A stretch of 64,000 nucleotides of DNA from Gavia stellata. Its lineage: Eukaryota > Chordata > Aves > Gaviiformes > Gaviidae. Location: the NCBI RefSeq assembly GCF_030936135.1, contig NC_082600.1:25551943-25615942 (forward strand), given 5' to 3'. The notes beneath the pieces were generated by a model. It was not told the origin of the DNA. It saw only the letters and a program-made list of their open reading frames with translations, and did no database searches. The translations under genes and the position numbers were made by a program. Within the stretch, counting starts at the first letter, position 1, and each line of letters opens with the position of its first letter. Shown here in pieces: positions 28,001 through 35,785 of this stretch.

Positions 28001-31000
28001 TACAAGGAGATCCTCAGAGCTCTTCAATAAGCTGCACAGTGGAAGAATTAGACAGTGGTCAAAAGCTGAAGCAGGAGGTTCCAGTTACATGTGAGGAGAA
28101 AAACTTTCACCATGAGGACAAGCAGCAATGGAACAGGTTGCCCAGGGAGGCTAGCAATCTCTATCCTTGGAGGCTTTCCCCAACTGAGTGGGCAAAGCCC
28201 TGAGCAACCTGGTTTGAATTCAGCATTGATCCTGCTTTCAGCAGGAGGTTGAACTAGAGACTCCCTTCCAGCCTGAGTGATTCTCTGATACTGAGTCACA
28301 GAATGTTCTTCAAAGCACTTAAATGCCTGCGTGTTTGAACGATATTTTTACACTCTAAGAGACTAAAGTATGATCTGTAGGTGTTCTTGGATATTAATTC
28401 CTAGAAGGACAAGTATTCTAAGCTCTTGAAAATTGACTAAACTTAGTTGTTGGATATGTCTGCTTTAACTCTCCTGTCAAGGACAGTTAATTGCTTGTGG
28501 CATAAGAAAGCTGTGGTTTTTCATGTGTTCAATTTGTTTAAAGTGTAACATTTTAAATAGTGCTAACAGTTGCTTCTCTTCTGTAAAATACTGAATTGAA
28601 TCACTGTGCCAATGTCTGTGGCATAGTTAATTCAAACTTCCAAAATTTGTCTATAATGAGCAATCTTGCATTTGTTCAGAGGATGGAGAAGCTAGAGAAA
28701 GAGATGAAATCAGACATGATCGGCGCAAAGAGAGACAGCATGACAGAAATCTTTCCAGGGCAGCCCCTGACAAAAGGTGAGTCACAAAAGAAAGCTGCTT
28801 TATTCCTGTACTGGCACTGGCTTCCCCACTAGGGAAACTATTACACTGGGCTTCTTTTTGCTTAATGTGAGTGCCTGAATTTTTACCTTGTGGAGATACT
28901 CACTGGTATGAAGCACTGTTCATTCATTGTATGAAATGGTATTACTGTGTTAGCATGCTGTAGTACACTCTTTCTAAATTTAGAATTTTCCAGATGGGGG
29001 GGGTTGGTTTTGGGTGGGTTTTTCTTTAGCAGAACTTCAGTATATTCAGATTTAATTCACATGTTGACAGCAAAGGTTGAAACATAGATCCTAAACTTCA
29101 GTGAGACCAGGGTATCATTAGTGACTTTGTTTCTTAAAGCTGTTCATTTGAAGTAAGCTTAGATCTATGAGTGTAGGCTGAAGTATCTTGTTTTGCCCAA
29201 GCCAGTGAGATTTCTGAGCACAAATAGTTTCTGGATGCTTAAAAATCTCTTAATATCTTAAAATTAGATTGCTTGGCCTTCCCAGAATATAATTACACTG
29301 GTTCTTGCAAAAAAAAAAATTATTACACTTTAGACCAAGTCAGCTTGATGTGAATTGCAGATAGTAGAAAGCAAATTTAAATGTCATGGCCAGCTGAACA
29401 TAACTTTCCCAAATGTTTCTTTGGCCAGGAGACAAATTTTAAATGTTACCTAGTAAGGAAGGGCAACAGTCAAAATCTGGCTCCTCAGGCAAATTGTTAG
29501 CAACTAATACAGGATCAGGTTGCAGTTGAGCATGTCAACAAATATGATTTACTGACCTAATAAAACTGAAAATTTTTAATTCAGGTCAAAGCTGCAGAGA
29601 AATGAGAACAGAGATATCAGTGAAGTTATTGCCCTAGGGGTACCCAACCCCAGGCCATCCAATGAAATCCAGTATGACCAGAGGCTATTCAACCAGAGCA
29701 AGGTAAAACCACCTTTTCACAGCTGTGTAGCTTTCTATAAGAGAATGCTCATCCTTCCTTAATGGGTATGGCTAGAATATTAAAGGGACCCTGTTCTCAT
29801 GGATGTTGTGGATGCACTCTGAAAGAAGTCTCTACATAACTGGTTAGGAAACTATTGATCTCCTTTATCCACATCTGATGAAACAAAAATGGAATATTCT
29901 GAATGTATAACTGGATTAAAGTGTTTTTGTTGTGGTTTTTTCTCACTGGGGTGTGGGGAAAAAGAAGCTATTTTGCTGTCAAGCTGCAGTGATCTTATTT
30001 TCTTCTTTTGTACAAATGTACTGACTGAATAAGGGAAATTCTTCTGAGAGAGAAGCAAGTAAATACTTTCTATTCCCATTATTGCTTATGTTAAAAATGC
30101 TTCTGAAGATATAAATAGTTAACAGCAACATTTATTTTCCCTGAACTTTCTACTATTCAGGGATGAAAAAGTAGATTAGGCTTCAGAAAGTCCATGAATA
30201 GACCTCAGTTTGTCAATCACTCTTTTTCACATCTCCAATGAAAGACTTGCAAGCAGAAGAGAAAGCTGATGAATCAAAAGCAAAGCAGCAGGCCCTTCTG
30301 CTTTCACAGTTTACATAAGCCTCTGTGTGATTTGGATCAGTCAGCTTAAATAATGTTTTCCAGAAATACTGAGTAATACACATTTCAGTATGGTTGTACT
30401 TAGCTGTTATAGACAGCTGTACTTGCAGGGCAGACTGAAATGATCAGTTGTTCTGAAATATGAATGGCCTGTAATCCTTCCTGTTGCTTTCTGGAAGAGT
30501 AGAAGTGGCCCTGACAGAGGCTTGTAATGATTGTGTCGTGTTCTTGGGACTTAATCCCTGAACCAGAAACACTCAAATCCTAATGAAGTGCTTGAACTCA
30601 TTTGAAATCAACAGTAAATCACACAATACCATCTCTGTTTGTCTGTGTGACACTATCAGTGTATCTTGATGTTAAAATAAATCAGCTGAAGTTTTGCAGA
30701 CTCATTGGTGTTACACTGCTGTTCTTTTCTCACAGGGTATGGACAGTGGCTTTGCTGGAGGAGAGGATGAAATTTACAATGTTTATGACCAGCCTTGGAG
30801 AAGTGGCAAGGATATGGCCCAAAACATCTACAGGCCAAGTAAAAATGTGGATAAGGACATGTATGGAGATGATCTAGAGGCTCGAATAAAGACCAATAGG
30901 TAAGAAAATAAAGTTAAGAAGTACTCTTAATTAGTACTCTGAAGTTACAATCAACTGAGTATCACCTCTTCTGCAGGTTTGTTCCTGACAAAGAGTTTTC

Positions 31001-31181
31001 AAACTCAGATCGTAACAGCAGAGGGAGGGGCAGGGATGGACCAGTTCAATTTGAGGAGGATCCATTTGGTTTGGACAAGTTTCTGGAAGAAGCTAAGCAA
31101 CACGGTGGTTCTAAACGGCCATCAGATAGCAGCCGCCCTAAAGAACATGAGCATGAGAGCAAAAAGAGGAGGAAGGACTGA
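13017..31181 (+). CDS. SNW1: SNW domain-containing protein 1 (SKIP, Prp45 homologue), 14 coding exons
   Basis: The spliced reading frame (14 exons, 1617 nt, 538 residues) closely matches vertebrate SNW1, which is 536 residues in human. SNW1 is a nuclear spliceosome subunit of the Prp19-related group, present in the activated spliceosome, and a co-regulator for nuclear receptors, Notch and SMAD signalling. Visible parts: the N-terminal start [12 protein letters not shown]; the SKIP/SNW core, with the signature SNWKN at residues 252-256 followed by GYTIPLDKR; a proline-rich patch at 219-229 with SP sites at 224 and 232; a charged helical stretch at about 298-375 rich in E, K and R; and a C-terminal basic tail ending KKRRKD that looks like a nuclear signal. 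All introns are GT-AG and every splice phase joins cleanly. The start is the only ATG in a strong context and only 14 coding bases lie in exon 1. The two extra residues come from an Arg/Gly-rich patch in the last exon. Confidence 0.98.
13031..13863 (+). other. SNW1: SNW1 intron 1
   Basis: The first half continues the CpG-rich island; the second half is AT-rich. No exon, RNA gene or repeat is recognised. Confidence 0.8.
13864..14017 (+). CDS. SNW1: SNW1 coding exon 2
   Basis: The exon follows a GTGCAG acceptor and ends at GAG before GTAGAT. It encodes [17 protein letters not shown] through [18 protein letters not shown], residues 5-56. Confidence 0.97.
14018..16519 (+). other. SNW1: SNW1 intron 2
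   Basis: 2.5 kb of AT-rich intron with no recognised repeat, small RNA or extra exon. Confidence 0.7.
16520..16681 (+). CDS. SNW1: SNW1 coding exon 3
   Basis: In-phase exon of 54 codons, residues 57-110, from [17 protein letters not shown] to ARQGQSKDK. The acceptor is TGTGTAG and the donor GTAATA. Confidence 0.97.
16682..22969 (+). other. SNW1: SNW1 intron 3, largest intron
   Basis: 6.3 kb intron. Apart from the CR1 insertion at 20831-21885, no recognisable repeat or RNA is seen. Short frames are AT-rich and not conserved in any family I know. Confidence 0.8.
20831..21885 (+). mobile_element. CR1 LINE fragment C in SNW1 intron 3, inactive and nearly identical to fragment B
   Basis: This 5'-truncated CR1 copy in gene-sense orientation carries the C-terminal half of the reverse transcriptase and the 3' tail. 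It aligns without any gap to 5561-6615 of copy B at a constant offset of 15270, and I count 18 mismatches in 1055 bases. Both copies share the in-frame TGA (21538 here, 6268 there) and an altered FADD motif, here FPNN at about 21001-21012. Homology stops abruptly at the left near 20830 and at the right after ATTCTATGAT. Neither copy can encode a working protein. Confidence 0.96.
22970..23065 (+). CDS. SNW1: SNW1 coding exon 4
   Basis: 32 codons, residues 111-142, from [16 protein letters not shown] to EEAIRE. Intron 4 after it is only 92 bases. Confidence 0.97.
23158..23264 (+). CDS. SNW1: SNW1 coding exon 5
   Basis: Encodes [20 protein letters not shown] through LAPAQYIR, residues 143-178, the last codon split after two bases. 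The donor is GTATGT. Confidence 0.97.
23265..24107 (+). other. SNW1: SNW1 intron 5
   Basis: 843 bases of ordinary intron; nothing recognised. Confidence 0.7.
24108..24212 (+). CDS. SNW1: SNW1 coding exon 6
   Basis: Encodes [20 protein letters not shown] and [14 protein letters not shown] in the SNW core. Intron 6 after it is only 90 bases. Confidence 0.97.
   Translation, partial: VHTIPARRCLQLWSKTESYTDGGNAEGPYGASKI
24303..24372 (+). CDS. SNW1: SNW1 coding exon 7
   Basis: Encodes [20 protein letters not shown] and PSRK, residues 213-236. This is the proline-rich patch with serine-proline sites at 224 and 232, positions phosphorylated in mammalian SNW1. Confidence 0.97.
24373..25029 (+). other. 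SNW1: SNW1 intron 7
   Basis: 657 bases; nothing recognised. Confidence 0.7.
25030..25095 (+). CDS. SNW1: SNW1 coding exon 8 (SNWKN signature)
   Basis: 22 codons, [20 protein letters not shown] then AK, residues 237-258. It carries the SNWKN motif that names the family. Confidence 0.98.
25096..26383 (+). other. SNW1: SNW1 intron 8
   Basis: 1.3 kb of AT-rich intron; nothing recognised. Confidence 0.7.
26384..26500 (+). CDS. SNW1: SNW1 coding exon 9
   Basis: 39 codons, residues 259-297, [18 protein letters not shown] through LYIADRK, completing the conserved SNW core. Confidence 0.97.
26501..26838 (+). other. SNW1: SNW1 intron 9
   Basis: 338 bases; nothing recognised. The donor reads AAG-GTCAGG. 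Confidence 0.7.
26839..26980 (+). CDS. SNW1: SNW1 coding exon 10
   Basis: Encodes [20 protein letters not shown] through [11 protein letters not shown], a highly charged, probably helical stretch, residues 298-344 plus one base. Confidence 0.97.
26981..28679 (+). other. SNW1: SNW1 intron 10
   Basis: 1.7 kb intron whose centre is an old CR1 remnant (about 27555-28290). The flanks are AT-rich with nothing recognised. Confidence 0.8.
27555..28290 (+). mobile_element. old diverged CR1 LINE remnant in SNW1 intron 10
   Basis: Weak but continuous similarity to the CR1 C-terminal coding region is seen on the plus strand: [10 protein letters not shown] near 27640, [13 protein letters not shown]-like text near 27725, LRLEYCVQL-like near 27800, and WNRLPREA at about 28130. 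A CR1-like 3' end (CTTCCAGCCTGAGTGATTCT) follows. Many stops, frame breaks and substitutions make it much older than copies B and C. The left boundary is approximate. Confidence 0.85.
28680..28776 (+). CDS. SNW1: SNW1 coding exon 11
   Basis: Encodes [20 protein letters not shown] and [12 protein letters not shown]. It completes the split Glu and ends two bases into an Arg codon at GTGAGT. Confidence 0.97.
28777..29584 (+). other. SNW1: SNW1 intron 11
   Basis: 808 bases. It contains a G-rich run at 28996-29018 (eight Gs, then GG, GGG and GGG). Nothing else recognised. Confidence 0.7.
29585..29702 (+). CDS. SNW1: SNW1 coding exon 12
   Basis: Encodes [20 protein letters not shown], then [19 protein letters not shown], up to residue 416. 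Confidence 0.97.
29703..30735 (+). other. SNW1: SNW1 intron 12
   Basis: 1.0 kb; nothing recognised. Confidence 0.7.
30736..30899 (+). CDS. SNW1: SNW1 coding exon 13
   Basis: Encodes [20 protein letters not shown] through [13 protein letters not shown], residues 417-470 plus two bases. Intron 13 after it is only 77 bases, the shortest in the gene. Confidence 0.97.
30977..31181 (+). CDS. SNW1: SNW1 coding exon 14 and stop
   Basis: Encodes [40 protein letters not shown] and the basic tail ending SKKRRKD, with TGA at 31179-31181. The [10 protein letters not shown] patch is two residues longer and richer in Arg-Gly than the human counterpart. Confidence 0.97.
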
Positions 31182-31678
31182 ATGCCCCTGCTTCTTGGGA
31201 GGTACAGGAATGGACTACAACCTTGGACTTCATGCAAAAGGCATTTTTAATATCAGATATGTATAGGGGGATGGCATTGTAACACAGCAGTTCACAACTC
31301 TTGTTGTGTGGATACATATACACACGCTAATTCTTCTACATAGGACAGTTACCCCTGGAGAGTAGAGGAATGGAGACCACTTGGAAACATTTCACAAGGG
31401 AATTACTCTTTAGCAAGTGCTCTGACTGCCGATTCCCTGTTGCCCAGCATCTCAGGGTAAGAATGTAGCCCCTTCCTACAGCTTCAGTTTTTGTAGGTAG
31501 CTAAAGTTTTTACTTCATCTGTTAAAAGCTTTTCTGCTGTATATAATGACTGCTGTAATGGATACTAGGGCATTTATGATTCAGTGTTTCTTCAGTGTGA
31601 CTATACAGTTTATTTGAGCAAGGAGGGGAAACGGATTCTGTTTTAAAACAAATACTCGTTCATAGCTTATCAGTAATC

Positions 31679-31684
31679 TTTATT
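31679..31684 (-). terminator. SLIRP: SLIRP poly(A) signal AATAAA
   Basis: The plus-strand TTTATT is AATAAA on the minus strand, 43 bases after the SLIRP stop, which gives a very short 3' UTR. A second minus-strand AATAAA at 31609-31614 could serve as a distal site. Confidence 0.8.
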
Positions 31685-31706
31685 TTAGTTTCTTTACATT
31701 TAGTGA

Positions 31707-31712
31707 AATAAA
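31707..31712 (+). terminator. SNW1: SNW1 poly(A) signal AATAAA
   Basis: This is the canonical AATAAA on the plus strand, 526 bases after the SNW1 stop. Cleavage 10-25 bases later would fall at or inside the SLIRP stop codon at 31728-31730. Confidence 0.85.
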
Positions 31713-31727
31713 GCCTCCTTCCACCGC

Positions 31728-31787
31728 TCACTCACTTTGATTCTTTCTTTGACTGCGTCTTCTACGGGGCTGCTGTTTGAGAGCAAG
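31728..31787 (-). CDS. SLIRP: SLIRP coding exon 4 and stop
   Basis: 19 codons plus TGA, LALKQQPRRRRSQRKNQSE, after a TTTTCAG acceptor. This exon is the least conserved with mammals. It is assigned because phase, acceptor and poly(A) signal all fit. Confidence 0.85.
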   Translation of the reverse strand, partial: LALKQQPRRRRSQRKNQSE

Positions 31788-34700
31788 CTGAAAACAATGG
31801 AAATTAATAAAATTAGTTAGGCAAGAGGTTTGATATTTTTCATTTCTGATCTTAAGCATTCATATGGAAAGCAGAAGATGGGTTTAAAACCAGTTCAGCT
31901 TCATGAACCATAACTGCAAATGCTAAGCTCCTGAGGGGAAAGTTGAATATAATTTGCACAGCAATTGCTAGTTGTATCAGCAAAATGCATCTTGATCTTT
32001 CAAGTGGAACTAACAGAAGGTAACCGTCTAAACTTAGCCTAAAACAAAGTAGGAGGTGTGCTCATGTATTTTGCTTCTAGAGAATTGTGCTTTTTTGAAA
32101 AAAGCTAACTTCTGCCTGCCATCTGCTTTTTATTTCACTATAAAGAAGTCTCTTAGCTCTTGCAGCTCTGTTGAGAGCATAGCCACCTTCACTTAACTGC
32201 CTAGGCTTTGAGGACTATCTTACAGCTTCAAGCTGTAAATGTGTCAAATTCTTGGAAATTATTTTGCTGCTAAATACTCATCTATGCTAGTCCTTATTTT
32301 GATAACATCCTAGTTATTTTTCAGCCCGATTTAGGAGGGGTGGGCCTACTGCCCGGCTTATCACAGCTTAAGACTGAAGTTGGCAAACAGTTCAATTTCT
32401 GCTTCCATTTTTGCACCACAGTTGTAACTCACAGGTCAGCTCTTCTTAGGAATAGGTACTGAAGTAACCACAACCAATGAAGACTTCTGCAGTAGTATGA
32501 ACCATGTCAAGCAAAATACTTTATCACAATCAACATACTGCATCGCTGAAGTCTCTTGCCAATTCATTTTACTCTTACCATATCCTAGCATTGAAAGTCT
32601 TAAAACAAAATGAGAAACTAGTTGTCAGGATATTGAAGAATTCTAATTATTCAAGGGACATGAATTGATCACATCTTGTTACACCAGCCTGCTTGTTGCT
32701 CATAGTTTCACTCTGTACTACTAGGTCTGAAGAGCTAGGTCAGCTGAAGCACATTAAGTCTACAAGAAAATCCCCTTAGTAATTTGCCCTAAATGTGAAC
32801 ATACTAAATGCAAGTTTCTAATGATTTTGACATGAGACCTGTTAATTTCCTTGCTCTATTTATTTGCTGTAGTGAAGCTAGATGATACAGTTGTCTGGCT
32901 CTAAATGACCAGTCAATGACAGACACCTTCGTATGGGTACTATAGCATTTTTAACTAATGGTGTACACTGCCTCTTGATAGTGTACACTAATGCACTGAG
33001 ATTGCCAAAGTGTCATATTTTTTCCTTTACTAACATTTTAAATGTTAGAGACAGCAAGTAAAATAACTTTAAATTAGCTTTAGTGTGTTATCTTGAACAC
33101 ATGAAAGCAGGCAGCTGATTTCTCCTGTACAAGATGACAGCTGAAGAAAAAAATTTTCACTAAAGTTCAAAGCTTAGCTGTACATTCTTTGTCATCTTCC
33201 CTCTGCCACCCAATATCCAAGTTAGATATTGGAATCCACCTGCAGAAATTGTGTTACAAACAACTAGTTGCATGGCAGTTCCTGACCAGTTCTACTGCAC
33301 TCATTCCTTTAGCTTAGCACAGCAGGAGGTTTTGATCTCTGGTATGTGATCTCTGTGGTATCTATATGATCACAGACCCTAACAAGTTGAGAGGGTGAAT
33401 AAACAAAAGTGTTAATGATTTAAAAAACATTAAAAGCACACTAAGTGACAAAACGCTTCATCACACTTGGAACAAGTATGGCAATGCTTTGATGTGACTA
33501 TGTCCAACTAAAGGCAGAATTAAAGAGTTCAACTCATTACATTACTTCATTAAAGGAATTAGCACATTACCTTGGCACCCTCAAGTATGTGGGAGTCCTT
33601 CTGAAACACATTCTGAACATCTTGTAGAGTCGAGAATTTAATCCAGCAGTAACGTCTGTGAAAGCCTGTATCTTTGTCCTAGTTACCAGTTTAAAAAAAA
33701 AAATCCAATTACTGTAGAAAATACTCACATAGGCTGTTAAAAACTTTCTACGAATATTCAATTCTCTTTATCAGAGAAATCAGCACACTTGCTGTTTCAA
33801 AGCCTTTTTCACACTTCAAGACATTTACTCTCCTTGTCAGCATGCAGGGCCCTAGCAGAGGCTGTTCTGCATCCCTTTCTCTCAATTTGAGTCCAGCAAT
33901 CATAAAAAAATTAAGATTTTAAGATATAGTTGAAGACTGCAATAATGCATAGCCAGTTGTTTCAAACTGCAGTAGTTATCTACTATTAAGCTAGTCACAA
34001 CAGAACTGACATTTAAATGGCTGCCTGATTTGAAAATGTGCCTGCCACAGTAGTTGAAAAGCCTTCAGCAAGATGAAGCAGCTGCTTAAGATACTAACAA
34101 AGCAGGCTGCAATTTGAGACAAGTACTAACTGCACTGAAAAGAAGAAGTTATTTTTAAGAATAATTTGCTAGTTGGAAAAGACAGTTATCAATAAAGAGG
34201 AGATAATGCAGAAAAGCCAGGTTTACCAAAGTGCCTTTTATCCCAACTCTGATCCCCATGAGTTCACAGCAGCTGAAGTCACTGATCATCAGGCATAACT
34301 GGCAGCACTTCCAAACACGGGTGAAGTTTTCACCCACAAAGTACTGTAGTCACACTTGCCCAGTTTCAGTATCCCAGTGATGTCTTAATTATGGTGTCTT
34401 ATGCTGCTAGCAGATTTTTGTACCTCTGGCAGTTTCAAGCATTCATGAATGCTCCTAAAGTAATCACCAAATCAAAACATATGCACATGCATCAGTTCAG
34501 CTTTAATCAGTGATGGAGGCAGGTTTACGGTAAGCTGCCAGCCTTTGTAATGAAGTAACACATTCTGTTCTGGGCCTGAGGAAGAGTGTGGCAGGCAGAC
34601 ACCTAAGCTTCAATGTTCAGAAAGAACCAGACTGTTTCAAACTATCTTTCTCCATTTCCAAACTAGTCCTCAACTGATAGTGAACCCATCCTCACTAACT

Positions 34701-35568
34701 GAAGTTTGCTATACATTGAGCTTAATTTAACAGACCATTACTTCACAGGGAGAAACATGAGCAGGCAAAACCTCTACTCCTTCAGCAATGACCTGCAACT
34801 TAACAGTATCAGACTTTTTAGACCAGTGAGACCAGGCACATAAACACTTTATTCTTTGTCAGAAAAATGATACCACGATGATAGAAAAGCACTTTTAGGT
34901 TAATTATTCAGAAATGGCAGCATCAACAGGATCTGAGGGATGTGCTTTCTAAAGCTCTTTCAAAGCCAATGGAAACCACTAAGCTTCAATGAGGCCTACA
35001 GCTCGCGGACAAGCGGCAGCACTCCTTGGGAGAAGGAACTAAGGCTGGAGAGCACCAAAAATCTGACTAGAGTACAATAAAAGGCTTCCAGAAAGCAGCT
35101 CCAAAGGAGCGGGGAAGCTGGCTTCGGGGCAGGGCCCAGGCAGCAGGACCAACCCTGCCGGGGCCCGGCGAGCACCAGCCAGCGGCTCTTCCCCGTTTTA
35201 CCGAGAAGACACGAACAGCGGTCCGGAGAATGAGCAGGTACTCACAAACGGTAGCTGGCACCTCTGTACTGACCCGAACTGGGAGAAATACTCCTTCAAC
35301 TCCTCTGTGGGGGAAACACACACCTGGTTACACGGGCCCGGCATCCCCGCGCAGCCGCAACCGCCCTGGCCCAGCCCCTGAGGCAGCACACGCGGCAGGG
35401 CCGCCTCTTCCGCGCCGCCCGGCCCGCGCCAGCCCCAGCACCGGTGGGGGATGAGGGGGGTGGCGCAGACTCACTGCTCGACACCGTCCAGGGAACCTCA
35501 GCCACGAAGATATCGAAGAGCCTCCTGGACCGGCGCCCCGCGGCCCGCACCGCGCTGGCCGCCGCCAT
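31728..35568 (-). CDS. SLIRP: SRA stem-loop-interacting RNA-binding protein, mitochondrial, 4 coding exons
   Basis: Four minus-strand exons (94, 59, 108 and 60 nt) join in frame to give 106 residues; human SLIRP has 109. SLIRP binds RNA through one RRM. With LRPPRC it stabilises mitochondrial mRNAs, and it also binds the SRA RNA as a nuclear-receptor co-repressor. The N-terminus MAAASAVRAAGRRSRRLF is Arg-rich and lacks acids, as expected of a mitochondrial targeting peptide. The RRM follows: RNP2-like IFVAEVPW, then LKEYFSQFGSVQRCQLPF, DKDTGFHRR and RNP1-like RRYCWIKF. The C-terminal tail QQPRRRRSQRKNQSE is strongly basic, whereas the human tail ends acidic and lysine-rich. The start is the first ATG, in the strong context AAG-ATG-G; the frame upstream offers only non-ATG codons. 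The gene is divergent from ALKBH1 and convergent with SNW1. Confidence 0.95.
31788..33570 (-). other. SLIRP: SLIRP intron 3
   Basis: 1.8 kb of AT-rich intron; no repeat, exon or RNA recognised. Confidence 0.75.
33571..33678 (-). CDS. SLIRP: SLIRP coding exon 3
   Basis: 36 in-phase codons, DKDTGFHRRYCWIKFSTLQD then VQNVFQKDSHILEGAK, containing the RNP1-like strand. The acceptor is AACTAG and the donor GTAATG. Confidence 0.95.
33679..35245 (-). other. SLIRP: SLIRP intron 2
   Basis: 1.6 kb, AT-rich but becoming CpG-rich from about 35090. A poly(A) run lies near 33692-33702. Nothing else recognised. Confidence 0.75.
35246..35304 (-). CDS. SLIRP: SLIRP coding exon 2
   Basis: 59-base exon between a CCCACAG acceptor and a GTGAGT donor, encoding KELKEYFSQFGSVQRCQLPF, the first half of the RRM. 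Confidence 0.94.
35475..35568 (-). CDS. SLIRP: SLIRP coding exon 1
   Basis: Encodes MAAASAVRAAGRRSRRLF, DIFVAEVPWTVSS and one base of the next codon, ending at a GTGAGT donor. It lies wholly in the CpG-rich bidirectional promoter island. Confidence 0.94.
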
Positions 35569-35572
35569 CTTG
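35561..35572 (-). promoter_or_regulatory. SLIRP: YY1-like motif over the SLIRP start codon
   Basis: The minus strand reads CAAGATGGCGGC, a close match to the YY1 consensus AANATGGCGGC, with its ATG being the SLIRP start codon. Confidence 0.65.
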
Positions 35573-35659
35573 GGAGCTGCGGCGGGAAGGGGGGCGGCCG
35601 GCCCCGCCCCGCCCCGGCAGTGCGCAGCGCCACCCGCCGCCCCCCGCGGCCTGGCCAAA
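35569..35659. promoter_or_regulatory. 91-bp bidirectional promoter between SLIRP and ALKBH1
   Basis: Only 91 bases separate the SLIRP ATG (minus strand) from the ALKBH1 ATG (plus strand). The interval is TATA-less, with GC boxes for Sp1-type factors (GGGGCGG at about 35590 and CCCCGCCCCGCCCC at 35601-35614) and a GTGCGCAGCGC element at 35619-35629. Both 5' UTRs must lie inside or immediately around it. Confidence 0.9.
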
Positions 35660-35667
35660 ATGGCGGC
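35656..35667 (+). promoter_or_regulatory. ALKBH1: YY1-like motif over the ALKBH1 start codon
   Basis: The plus strand reads CAAAATGGCGGC, a perfect YY1-type motif whose ATG is the ALKBH1 start codon. It mirrors the SLIRP motif on the other side of the promoter. Confidence 0.7.
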
Positions 35668-35785
35668 AGCGGCCCTGACCCGGGAGGGAGGGGAGGACGC
35701 CTTCCGCCGGCTTTTTCGCTTCTACCGGCAACGTGACGCGTCGGATTTGCGGGGCGTGGTGGACTTCACCGTGCCGGGGGGGCAG
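35660..35785 (+). CDS. ALKBH1: ALKBH1 coding exon 1
   Basis: 42 codons, [42 protein letters not shown], then donor [19 protein letters not shown] matches the mammalian protein; the rest of the exon is more variable. Confidence 0.95.

Larger units (their letters stand above)
31182..31727 (+). other. SNW1: SNW1 3' UTR, overlapping the SLIRP 3' end
   Basis: About 545 bases follow the SNW1 stop before cleavage is expected. The distal part also encodes the SLIRP 3' UTR on the other strand. Confidence 0.85.

Noticed and set aside
35569-35658. Longer SLIRP starting at 35658 on the minus strand
   Set aside because: The codon there is TTG, and the extension is proline- and alanine-rich promoter sequence. 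The ATG at 35568 gives the expected mitochondrial N-terminus.
35444-35659. Longer ALKBH1 starting upstream at 35444
   Set aside because: The upstream codon is GTG, not ATG, and the extension would lie inside the SLIRP first intron and exon on the other strand. The first ATG is at 35660 and matches the mammalian MAAA start.
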